From assembly GCA_963847715.1 (NCBI GenBank), contig CAWKAZ010000009.1, positions 62,001 through 126,000 of the forward strand: 64,000 nt of DNA, written 5' to 3'. Position numbers and translations under genes: made by a program. Below, piece after piece: positions 54,513-62,678 of this stretch. The DNA comes from Acidiflorens sp963847715. Lineage in GTDB: Bacteria > Acidobacteriota > Terriglobia > Terriglobales > Acidobacteriaceae. Within the stretch, counting starts at the first letter, position 1. Each line of letters begins with the position of its first letter. The notes below the pieces were generated by a model. That model made no database searches. It was not told the origin of the DNA and was given only the letters and a program-made list of their open reading frames with translations.

Positions 54513-55000
54513 ATGTCAGAAGAGAAAAAAAACACGGCGGCGGAGACTCACGAATTCAACCGCCGCGCCTTTTTCGTGAAGCTGGGATTGGGATCGTTGA
54601 GCATCGCTGCCGCCGGAACGGCCGCCTTCTCCTACCAGTTCCTCTCGCCGAACGTGCTGTACGAACCGTCTCCTATCGTGAACGCAGGCAAGCCGGAAAA
54701 TTATGCGATCGATTCGGTGACGCTTGACGTCAACTCGGGAATTTATCTGTTCGGGCGCAGGAAGGATTCTTTGCCCTGAGCGCCGTCTGCACCCATCTCG
54801 GTTGTCTGACTGCTTGGAAGCCGGAGTTGGGCATCATCGCGTGCCCATGCCACGGCAGCAAGTTCAAGCGCGATGGAGTCAAGATTGAAGGTCCCGCGCC
54901 TAAGCCACTGCCTTGGCTGCAGACCTCGCTGAGCGACGAGGGCGACCTGATGGTGGACCGTTCCAAACAAATCGAACCCATGAAGTTCCTGAGGGTGTGA
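54513..55000 (+). pseudogene. Rieske iron-sulfur protein, broken by a one-base frameshift
   Basis: Frame 1 (from ATG 54513) gives a Tat-like start NRRAFFVKLGLGS, a membrane helix and SGIYLFG, then stops at 54777-54779. The Rieske cluster motifs CTHLGC (from 54788) and CPCHGS (from 54842) are in another frame that runs to the TGA at 54998-55000. One missing base around 54750-54756, for example in the GGG run, would restore a normal protein of about 162 residues reading on into EGFFALSAVCTHLGC. Neighbouring bc genes are intact, so a sequencing error in a G-run is as likely as a true mutation. Confidence 0.88.
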
Positions 55001-55002
55001 GC

Positions 55003-55782
55003 GTGGCGAAAACAATCACCAACTATTTCGACGACTTACGCGGCACGCGAGTCTGGCGCTCGGTCTTCCGGAGCGGCACCGGCTCCAGCACTCTGCACCG
55101 CTCGCTTGCGATTCAGCAGAACGTGTTTCTGCACCTGTTCTCGACCAAAGTGCGGACACGGATGCTCAGTTTCAGCGCGACCTGGTATCTGGGCACACTC
55201 ACTTTCGGGACATTTCTGATTCTGGTCTGCACGGGCATCCCACTGATGTTCTACTACCATCCTTCAGTGCCCCAGGCGTATGCGGATACAAAGGACCTGC
55301 AATTCGTCGTCTCTTCCGGAATGTTCCTGCGCAATCTGCACCGCTGGTCCGCGCACGCGATGGTTTTTCTGGTATTCGCACACCTATTCAAGGTGTTCTA
55401 TCGAGGCGCTTATCGCGCGCCGCGTGAGTTCAACTGGGTGGTTGGCGTCGTGCTGCTCCTGATCACGCTGTTTCTCAGCTACACGGGGTACCTACTCCCC
55501 TGGGACCAGCTAGCCTTCTGGGCGATTACGGTCGGCTCGAACATCGCTTCCGCCGCGCCGATCATGGGCGCAAAGATGCGGTTCCTCATGCTTGGAGGCA
55601 ATGTCGTCAACGCGAACGCGCTCCTTCGCTTTTACGTACTGCACTGCATGATTCTGCCGCTCGTCGCAATCCTGTTTATCGCGGTTCACTTCTGGCGTAT
55701 TCGCAAGGATGGCGGCCTCTACGTTCATCAGAGCGAACCGAAGACCCTGGCCGCGAATGCCGCCGCAAAGGGGGCGCAATAA
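55003..55782 (+). CDS. Cytochrome b6-like subunit of bc complex
   Basis: A 259-residue membrane protein. I use GTG 55003, spaced 8 bp after GAGG; an upstream in-frame ATG lies inside the Rieske gene. It has four helices with haem b ligands in LHRWSAHAMVFLVFAH (His-13-His) and VLHCMILPLVAILFIAVH (His-14-His, as in b6). It is the N-terminal half of a split cytochrome b. The residue matching Cys35 of b6f (haem c-i) is Tyr here, so no such haem is expected. Confidence 0.9.
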   Translation: MAKTITNYFDDLRGTRVWRSVFRSGTGSSTLHRSLAIQQNVFLHLFSTKVRTRMLSFSATWYLGTLTFGTFLILVCTGIPLMFYYHPSVPQAYADTKDLQFVVSSGMFLRNLHRWSAHAMVFLVFAHLFKVFYRGAYRAPREFNWVVGVVLLLITLFLSYTGYLLPWDQLAFWAITVGSNIASAAPIMGAKMRFLMLGGNVVNANALLRFYVLHCMILPLVAILFIAVHFWRIRKDGGLYVHQSEPKTLAANAAAKGAQ

Positions 55783-55783
55783 C

Positions 55784-56488
55784 ATGGCCGATCCGAAAGA
55801 TTTCATCGCCGGCATGGACTCAAATGCGCGCAAGTCACCGCGCAGAATCGTCTTTGTCACCCGTAGAACTTCGGCACAGGTCAAGGTCACGGACGAAGAT
55901 CAGGTACAGACGTATCCGGAGCTTTTGTTCCGCGCCGTCGTTGCCATCGAAGTCCTGGCGATGGCCCTGGTCACAATGGCGCTCTTGTTCAACGCGCCGC
56001 TCGAAGGGATTGCGGATCCTTCGCACACCCCCAATCCCGCGAAAGCGCCCTGGTACTTTCTCGGATTGCAGGAAATGTTGCATTACTTCCCGCCGGTTGT
56101 GGCTGGCGTGCTGGTGCCGGGGTTGGTCGTGATGGCGCTCATCGTGATTCCGTACTTCAACATCAACATTGAGGCGGAAGGCGTGTTCCTCAAGGATCGC
56201 AAGCGCCGCGTCATGATTTTCTACGTCGTCGCCGCGGCGTTCTGCGTCTTCTTGCTGGCGTTCGATGTCATCGTGGCGCTGATTCCAACGTTGATCGTGG
56301 TCGGTTTCATGGCGCTGGCAATCCAAAGCTCTCCAGAGTCGCCTTCGGCTTTCCGGCGTTATCTGGCGGCTAGACCTCTTTCTTACTGGATCATGACCTG
56401 GTTCCTTTTCGAGTTGGTCGTGCTCACAGCGATCGGCACTTTCTTTCGCGGCCCAGGCTGGTCCTGGGTGTTGCCCTGGAGGAGCTAA
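55784..56488 (+). CDS. Cytochrome b C-terminal half (subunit IV-like)
   Basis: A 234-residue membrane protein, ATG 55784 one base after the b6 stop. It has the subunit IV helix pattern plus extra C-terminal helices. The quinol-oxidation motif is NPAKAPWYFLGLQEMLHY, that is APWY where most bc1 and b6f complexes have PEWY. The usual catalytic Glu is therefore absent at that position; other acidic residues nearby may replace it. It works with the b6 half and the Rieske protein. Confidence 0.88.
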   Translation: MADPKDFIAGMDSNARKSPRRIVFVTRRTSAQVKVTDEDQVQTYPELLFRAVVAIEVLAMALVTMALLFNAPLEGIADPSHTPNPAKAPWYFLGLQEMLHYFPPVVAGVLVPGLVVMALIVIPYFNINIEAEGVFLKDRKRRVMIFYVVAAAFCVFLLAFDVIVALIPTLIVVGFMALAIQSSPESPSAFRRYLAARPLSYWIMTWFLFELVVLTAIGTFFRGPGWSWVLPWRS

Positions 56489-56489
56489 C

Positions 56490-58559
56490 TTGTCATCCTC
56501 GGAATCATCAAAAAGTACACTGTCTTCGTTGTGGGAAGCATTGTTCGGCCATCCGATTCGCGCCTTCGGCACGGTGAGCTTTCTGTTGCTGATTCTGATG
56601 GCGATTGCCCCGGCCAAGAATCATTTCAGCGAATGGCGCCGCTTTCAGAACAAATACCTGTCGCTGATTCGGGGCCGTGGAGACGCGGTCACTCTGGAAC
56701 GCCACTTTCACGACCACGATGGCATCCAGCAGATCTGGTTGCCGCAGCTCGGAGTTGTAGACCGCTGCACTACTTGTCATACCGGGTTGAAAGAAGCGAG
56801 CCTGTCTGACGTCAACACGCAACCATTCCGCCGGCATCCCGTGATTCCGCACACGCTCGACCAATATGGCTGCGTAATGTGCCACCGCGGACAGGGCCCG
56901 GCGACGACGATGGAAGAAGCCCACAGCAGCACGGCGGCGTGGGAGCAGCCGATCCTGCCGGCAAAATACGTCCAATCCTCCTGCGGACAGTGCCACAAGG
57001 GTCCACTGACTGGTACGCCGCAACTGAATGCTGGACGCAACATGCTCGGGCGCTATGGATGCGTCCATTGCCACACCATCAAGATGGCGGACGGCAGCGT
57101 AATGAAGCCGACGGACGATCCGCCTTCGCTCTCTCATATCGCCGACAAAACATCTCGCGAATGGATTTATGCATGGCTGAAGGATCCGCAGGCATACGCC
57201 GTCACTTCGACTATGCCGAACTTCAAGCTGAGCGACGGCGATGCCCGTGATATTTCCGCCTTTCTCATCGCGAATAGCACGGCAGTAGCGGGAGACTCGT
57301 CGCCTTCGCCCAAGAATGAAAAGCCACCCGATCCGACCGCGGGGGCGAGCTTGTATGGTGAGTCGTTCTGTGCGACTTGCCATGCTGTGCAGAATGCTGC
57401 CGGAAATGTAGTCGGCGGCGACATCGGTCCGGAACTTACTCGCGTCGGAACCAAGGTCAAACCGGAATGGGTGCGCGAATGGTTGCGCAATCCGCGGGTC
57501 TATGACCCGGAAACGGCAATGCCGCATTACCGGCTCAACGATGCGCAGGTATCGCTGCTGGCAGCATTCCTTGGAAACAAAGCAGACGCCGATTTTCTGG
57601 CGAACGTCCACCTCGACAGTGCTACGCCAGAGCAGATCGCACACGGCAAAGTGCTGGTCACCGAGAATGGATGCGCCTCCTGCCACGAGATCAACGGCGT
57701 CAAGAAGCCGGACAACTTTGCTCCGGAACTGACCCGAATTGGAAGCAAGGCGCTGACGCAGATCGTTTTCCTGCCGGGGATGGAGCACACGCTGCCGGAC
57801 TACATAGCGGCAAAGATCCGGAATCCACGCTCCTTTGGCGCGGCGCTGAAGATGCCGCAGTATACGTTCGCGCCCGCGCAGGTTGACTCCCTGACGACGG
57901 CGCTTCTGTCGCTCACCGACCGTGCACATGATCTACCCGCGGCGATGACGGTGGCAGCCAAGCCCGCTTCGAACTATCAGCCCGCTGGAAAAGCTGGACA
58001 GCTCATGAATGACCTGGCTTGCTTCAGTTGTCACGCCATCAATGGACGCGGCTCAGACCTGGCTCCTGATCTGACATGGGAAGGAAGCTCGGTGCAGCGG
58101 CCATGGTTGCAGGCGTTCCTGAAGAATCCCGGCACACTGCGCCCGGCGCTGATCCGCCGCATGCCTCGATTTAATTTGTCCGACTCAGATATCAACGAAC
58201 TGACCGACTACATCATGACGGTTTACCAGACCCCAGTTTTTGATCGCGACTCAATGCCGACCAGCGGGTATCCCGCGGCTCAGGTCGAGCAAGGAAAGCA
58301 GCTTTTCTATTCCAAGTATGGATGCCAGTCCTGCCATATCGTCGATACCAAAGTCGACAAAGGTTACATTGGCCCGACGTTGACGCAGGTTGGATCGCGG
58401 CTGACGGCTCCGTGGATTTATCACTGGCTGAAAGAGCCGCAGACAATGCGTCCCGGAACAATCGAACCAAATCGCAATATGAATGATGAAGACGCCCGCG
58501 CGCTGACCGCATTCCTGATGACGCAGAAGGGCTCCGGCAAGCAGGAGGCGAAGAGATGA
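56490..58559 (+). CDS. Membrane-anchored eight-haem cytochrome c of the bc complex
   Basis: A 689-residue protein with TTG start and GGAGG 7 bp upstream. One N-terminal membrane helix (about 24-44) anchors a periplasmic chain with eight CxxCH sites: CTTCH, CVMCH, CGQCH, CVHCH, CATCH, CASCH, CFSCH, CQSCH. The later part is a row of class I cytochrome c domains with distal Met-like residues (MPNFKLSD, MPHYRLND, MPQYTFAP, MPRFNLSD). It takes the place of cytochrome c1/f and would pass electrons on to soluble or outer-membrane carriers. It overlaps the next gene by 4 bp. Confidence 0.9.
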   Translation: MSSSESSKSTLSSLWEALFGHPIRAFGTVSFLLLILMAIAPAKNHFSEWRRFQNKYLSLIRGRGDAVTLERHFHDHDGIQQIWLPQLGVVDRCTTCHTGLKEASLSDVNTQPFRRHPVIPHTLDQYGCVMCHRGQGPATTMEEAHSSTAAWEQPILPAKYVQSSCGQCHKGPLTGTPQLNAGRNMLGRYGCVHCHTIKMADGSVMKPTDDPPSLSHIADKTSREWIYAWLKDPQAYAVTSTMPNFKLSDGDARDISAFLIANSTAVAGDSSPSPKNEKPPDPTAGASLYGESFCATCHAVQNAAGNVVGGDIGPELTRVGTKVKPEWVREWLRNPRVYDPETAMPHYRLNDAQVSLLAAFLGNKADADFLANVHLDSATPEQIAHGKVLVTENGCASCHEINGVKKPDNFAPELTRIGSKALTQIVFLPGMEHTLPDYIAAKIRNPRSFGAALKMPQYTFAPAQVDSLTTALLSLTDRAHDLPAAMTVAAKPASNYQPAGKAGQLMNDLACFSCHAINGRGSDLAPDLTWEGSSVQRPWLQAFLKNPGTLRPALIRRMPRFNLSDSDINELTDYIMTVYQTPVFDRDSMPTSGYPAAQVEQGKQLFYSKYGCQSCHIVDTKVDKGYIGPTLTQVGSRLTAPWIYHWLKEPQTMRPGTIEPNRNMNDEDARALTAFLMTQKGSGKQEAKR

Positions 58560-59287
58560 CAACCTCACGGACGCTGTTAGCGGTTGCGCTCGTGCTCTTA
58601 ACAGCGGGGTGCGCGAAAAAGGTGGGACCAACTTCCGCCATCAAACCCACTGGCTATGGCGCCGCGATCGTCGAATCGAGTGGAGGCAAACAGCTGGGTG
58701 CAACGGGCACGGTACTGGCGCAGCCTCTGGTCGTGCAAGTCAACGACGAGCAGGGCACTGCCGTCACCGGAGCTTTGGTTGAATTCAATGGCCCTGCTGG
58801 CGTCAGCTTTGATCCTGCGAGCGGACTGACGGACTCCAGTGGACAGTTGACCACCAACGTTACCCTGGGCGACATCGCCGGCCGGTATCAGCTTCTGGCT
58901 CACACCATGACGAAGACGCAGAAACAAGTTGAACTAAAAGTTGAAGAGATTGCGCTAGGATATCAACAACAAGTCGGATATCAGCTCGACAATAAATACT
59001 GTGCACGCTGTCACAGCCCGGAATCCTCGGCCGAACGCGTTTCCAATTACGACAATCTTGAAGTCAAGCCGCATCCGTTCACTGAGGGAGAGACGCTCAA
59101 CAAAATGAGCGATGACGATTTGAAGAACATCATCGGTCACGGTGGTCCGGCGCTCAACAAGTCCGCACTGATGCCACCCTACGGATATACTCTCAGCAAG
59201 ACGGAGATTGATGCACTGATTGCGTACATCCGCTCGATTTCCGATCCTCCTTATCATGCTTCCGGACTGGTCTATGCCCAAAAATAG
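58556..59287 (+). CDS. Lipoprotein cytochrome c with Ig-like domain
   Basis: A 243-residue protein with a lipobox LTAGC, so it is anchored by lipid at the outer or inner membrane. Residues 45-130 form an Ig-like (Big1-type) beta domain (VNDEQGTAVTGALVEF). The C-terminal part has one haem site CARCH and a class I-like end (LMPPYGYTLSKTEIDALIAYIRS). Overlap with the eight-haem gene and with the next gene places it in the same complex or electron chain. Confidence 0.85.
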   Translation: MTTSRTLLAVALVLLTAGCAKKVGPTSAIKPTGYGAAIVESSGGKQLGATGTVLAQPLVVQVNDEQGTAVTGALVEFNGPAGVSFDPASGLTDSSGQLTTNVTLGDIAGRYQLLAHTMTKTQKQVELKVEEIALGYQQQVGYQLDNKYCARCHSPESSAERVSNYDNLEVKPHPFTEGETLNKMSDDDLKNIIGHGGPALNKSALMPPYGYTLSKTEIDALIAYIRSISDPPYHASGLVYAQK

Positions 59288-60563
59288 GGCCGGTAGTTTC
59301 GGCCCAATTCTGTTTGTACTTCATCTGATCGCTCTCGGCGCGATCGGCAGCGGTACTTTGCTCGCCCAAGTGGTCTCGCCGGTCGAGATCAAAGACCCGG
59401 CCATGAGTGCCCTGCAGCATCAGTACATGGACGACCTCTCTCGCGCGGGCGAAGATATCATGGCGATCCAGTTCGACTACCCGTTCTATCTCAGCCGCAA
59501 GCTTGATCTCGACCAGGCACGGCAGCAGGTTTCCGATCAGCATTCGATTCGCTTCGACAACTACAAGGGCAAGACCGTCCTGGCGATTACGGGCAACTAT
59601 TACGCTGCTTATTCTGCGCAAAAAATCAGTTCTGAGCAGCGTGCGCGGAGCACCTTTCTAAACGTTGTCATGCCCATTTTGAATGCCGCTGTTCCGCGTT
59701 TTCAAAACAACCAGCACGTGCAAGGCTATGCGATAGAGATCTCACATCACATTGTGGGCAAGGTGATGGGAGTTGCTATGGAACGTCCCGAAAACCTGAT
59801 GGTCTATCTGCCACGAAGCGACGCTCTCAAGCTTGTTGCCGCCAAGGATGACACCACGAAGCAGGCAGCCCTGTTGCAGGGGGATGTGTTTCTCAACGCA
59901 CAGCCCATTTCGATTTGGCTGAATGATGCCGTGCCTCCACCGGCTGCGTCCGATGAGAACGCTGCGAACGCGCAAGCGGATCCCGCAAACGACGTTGCTG
60001 CGCAGCCGCTGACCGCGGCTCCTGCCGCTGCTCCCAAGCCGAAAGAACCGCCACCACCTCCGCCCCGCGATACCTCGAAGGATGCGCTCGCAGCCGTCCA
60101 GCTTTCCAACCAGCCGATCGTTGATCAGATAGTTAAGGAAATGGAGCCGCAGGCAAATTTTGTTGCGTACGCGCCGCCGAAATTCGTCGCGTTCCGGCAG
60201 GGAATCTATCTGGAGTTCTCGGTAAATTCCGATCTACCGCTGGCTGCCGCGGGTTCACGTTACAAACTCGCTGCCACGGCGTTCGATGACCATGTTGCCC
60301 ACCTGGTTCGTCCGCTAATCGGCTACTTTAAGGATACTCACGAATTTGATGGGGTCGGCTTCAGTGCGAACATCCACCTCGTCGGTAAGGGAGCGCCCAG
60401 TTCCTCCGAAGCCGTGGAGTTTTTCTTGCCCGTTACCGCGTTGCGCTGCTATGAGAAGTATGACTGCACCGGACAGCAATTGCTCGACGCCGGCACGGTC
60501 CTTATCAATGGCGAGCGTGTCGCCTTAGACTTGCAGGTTGCCGAAGGTGGCGCTAGCCATTGA
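59274..60563 (+). CDS. Exported protein of unknown function linked to the bc complex
   Basis: A 429-residue protein. ATG 59274 is chosen because a signal peptide/anchor (FVLHLIALGAIGSGTLLAQ) follows; an in-frame ATG at 59220 lies well inside the preceding gene. No haem motif and no family I recognise. Two alpha/beta regions flank a Pro/Ala-rich linker (about 220-265, including PPPPPP). It overlaps the lipoprotein cytochrome by 14 bp, so it is translated with the complex and may be an accessory or assembly factor. Confidence 0.65.
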   Translation: MPKNRAGSFGPILFVLHLIALGAIGSGTLLAQVVSPVEIKDPAMSALQHQYMDDLSRAGEDIMAIQFDYPFYLSRKLDLDQARQQVSDQHSIRFDNYKGKTVLAITGNYYAAYSAQKISSEQRARSTFLNVVMPILNAAVPRFQNNQHVQGYAIEISHHIVGKVMGVAMERPENLMVYLPRSDALKLVAAKDDTTKQAALLQGDVFLNAQPISIWLNDAVPPPAASDENAANAQADPANDVAAQPLTAAPAAAPKPKEPPPPPPRDTSKDALAAVQLSNQPIVDQIVKEMEPQANFVAYAPPKFVAFRQGIYLEFSVNSDLPLAAAGSRYKLAATAFDDHVAHLVRPLIGYFKDTHEFDGVGFSANIHLVGKGAPSSSEAVEFFLPVTALRCYEKYDCTGQQLLDAGTVLINGERVALDLQVAEGGASH

Positions 60564-60656
60564 TCTCGGGGGTTTTAGAGGCCATGTTCCGCCACCGCCC
60601 CATATCTTGCATACCCCCGAAGTAACCTCTTCCGCCTCATCGACATTACATCGAAC

Positions 60657-60672
60657 TGTGACAGCGGTCACA
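60657..60672. promoter_or_regulatory. Crp/Fnr-type site (TGTGA-N6-TCACA)
   Basis: TGTGACAGCGGTCACA, a perfect match with one more symmetric pair outside. A TATATT -10 at 60705-60710 would put its centre near -52, upstream of the small cytochrome c. Confidence 0.65.
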
Positions 60673-60773
60673 GAACGTCGCCCGCGAACCCTTCAATATT
60701 GGACTATATTAGTGCGGAATAATTAAACAGTCGTTGTTGATGTTTGCAACGAAAATTCAAATGGAGCGGAAAG

Positions 60774-61097
60774 ATGAAGAAAATAAGCGTCCAGGTATTA
60801 ACCCTCGCAATTGCATTAGCTGTTGTTCTGACCCTTTCCATGCCGGCGCATGCGCAAGGCGCCGATCTGTTCAAGTCGAAATGTGCTGCCTGCCATGGCG
60901 CTGACGGGACCGGCTCGGCCATGGGAAAAAAGATGGGCGCCCATGACTTCACCTCTGCCGACGTCCAGAAAATGTCGGATGCCGACCTTACCAGCATTAT
61001 CAATGACGGCAAGAACAAGATGCCGAAGTATGCCGACAAGCTGAAGCCGGAAGAGGTTAAGGAGCTGGTGGCATACATCCGCACGTTGAAGAAATAG
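60774..61097 (+). CDS. Small periplasmic cytochrome c (class I)
   Basis: A 107-residue protein, ATG 60774 preceded by GGAG. A signal peptide (ends AHAQG) leads to an 84-residue cytochrome c with CAACH and a late Met (KMPKYADKLKPEEVKELVAYIRTLK), as in cytochrome c553/c6. It is a soluble single-haem carrier, likely linking the bc complex with the multihaem proteins. It has its own promoter with a Crp/Fnr-type site. Confidence 0.92.
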   Translation: MKKISVQVLTLAIALAVVLTLSMPAHAQGADLFKSKCAACHGADGTGSAMGKKMGAHDFTSADVQKMSDADLTSIINDGKNKMPKYADKLKPEEVKELVAYIRTLKK

Positions 61098-61210
61098 TTC
61101 CCCGTAGGTTGAACAGAAGTAGGGAGAATGTCGGGCTCGTCGTGTGATCCGACGACACACCTGAAGTGTGCCCAGACGGCGCGCCACAAGAAAAGGGAGT
61201 ACGTTTTCCG

Positions 61211-62659
61211 ATGACTCTGCAAGAACGCTTCCGGCATTGGCTGCAGCCCATTTATTTTCTTGGACAGAATCCCCTCACCCTCATTGGCGCCGTGATCACC
61301 ACGAGCACGGCGCTCACTACCATCGCCTTCTGGTTCTATGACATCTTCCTGCCCGGACCGCCCCATCCTTACGTGGGCCTTCTGGTGTTTCTGATCCTCC
61401 CGGGCATCTTCGTGTTTGGCCTAGTACTGATTCCGGTTGGCATCCTGCTTCGGCGGCGAAGTCTGATCGCGAGTGGCACTCTGCCGAGCATTTTTCCCAC
61501 TGTCGACCTGGGGTTGCCAATCGTACGGCGGACCTTGGAATACGTGGGTGCGGCAACGATATTAAATCTGCTCATCATCGGGACTGCCTCGTACCGAGGT
61601 GTTGAGTATATGGACTCGACGAATTTCTGTGGCAAGACTTGCCATACCGTCATGGATCCGGAATATTCCGCGTATCAGAATTCTCCGCACTCACGCGTGG
61701 CCTGTGTTGAGTGCCACATCGGGCCTGGGGCGGGCTGGTTCGTAAAATCGAAGCTCTCCGGACTTCGGCAGGTTTTTGCGGTAACGTTTCACACCTATTC
61801 GCGGCCGATTCCATCGCCGGTGAAGTATCTTCGTCCGGCACGCGAGACTTGCGAGCAATGTCACTGGCCGCAGCGATTTACCGGTGACAAGTTCAAAGTC
61901 AACACCAGCTACAAGGACGACGAAAAGAACACGCCGCAGACCGATGTGTTGCTGCTGAAAGTCGGCGGCCGTACCTATCAGGGCTCGGTCGGCATCCACG
62001 GCCGCCATCTCGCGGATAACGCGCGCATCCAATATATTTCCACCGACGCGGAACGCCAGACGATCGCGGCTGTGTTCTACACCGACGATCAGGGAAAGAC
62101 CACCGAATACATTTCCACGGATACGAAGCCTACGAAAGATCAATTGGACAAAGGTGAACACCGTGTGATGGATTGCGTTGACTGCCACAACCGGCCCACT
62201 CACGCCTTCGACCTTCCCGAAAACGCCGTGGACAAGCAAATGTCCCTCGGGCGCATCAGTACGGAGCTTCCGTACATCCGCAAGAAGGCGGTCGAGGTGC
62301 TCAAGGTCAATTATCCGGATCGCGACGTGGCGCAACATCGCATCAAGGAAGAGCTCAATACTTTCTACCGGACCAACTATCAGCAGATCTACGAAACGCG
62401 ACGCACTCTGGTAGAACAAGCCGGGGACGAGGTCGCGAAAATCTATCTTCGGAACATCTTCCCGGATATGCACCTGACCTGGGGTACTCACCCAAACAAT
62501 CTCGGCCACAATGATTCGCCGGGCTGCTTCCGTTGTCATGACGGTAGTCACACCAGTGCCGACGGCAAGACGATCACGAATGACTGTTCTGCTTGTCACA
62601 ACCTGCTGGCGGTTGGTGAAGAAAATCCGAAGGTGCTTGCCGATGTCGGCCTGAAGTAG
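61211..62659 (+). CDS. NapC/NrfH-like membrane multihaem cytochrome c
   Basis: A 482-residue protein, ATG 61211. Three N-terminal membrane helices precede the periplasmic part, unlike the single helix of NrfH. Haem sites: CGKTCH (a CX3CH form), CVECH, CEQCH, CVDCH, CFRCH and CSACH, six in all. The first part (STNFCGKTCHTVMDPEY, SRVACVECHIGPG) matches NapC/NrfH quinol dehydrogenases, which take electrons from the quinone pool. It would feed the large multihaem protein encoded 19 bp downstream. Confidence 0.88.
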   Translation: MTLQERFRHWLQPIYFLGQNPLTLIGAVITTSTALTTIAFWFYDIFLPGPPHPYVGLLVFLILPGIFVFGLVLIPVGILLRRRSLIASGTLPSIFPTVDLGLPIVRRTLEYVGAATILNLLIIGTASYRGVEYMDSTNFCGKTCHTVMDPEYSAYQNSPHSRVACVECHIGPGAGWFVKSKLSGLRQVFAVTFHTYSRPIPSPVKYLRPARETCEQCHWPQRFTGDKFKVNTSYKDDEKNTPQTDVLLLKVGGRTYQGSVGIHGRHLADNARIQYISTDAERQTIAAVFYTDDQGKTTEYISTDTKPTKDQLDKGEHRVMDCVDCHNRPTHAFDLPENAVDKQMSLGRISTELPYIRKKAVEVLKVNYPDRDVAQHRIKEELNTFYRTNYQQIYETRRTLVEQAGDEVAKIYLRNIFPDMHLTWGTHPNNLGHNDSPGCFRCHDGSHTSADGKTITNDCSACHNLLAVGEENPKVLADVGLK

Positions 62660-62678
62660 AAGCTGACGAGAGTTTGAC

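Noticed and set aside
54913..55002. Upstream start for cytochrome b6
   Set aside because: This stretch encodes the end of the Rieske protein in another frame; GTG 55003 has a well-placed GAGG.
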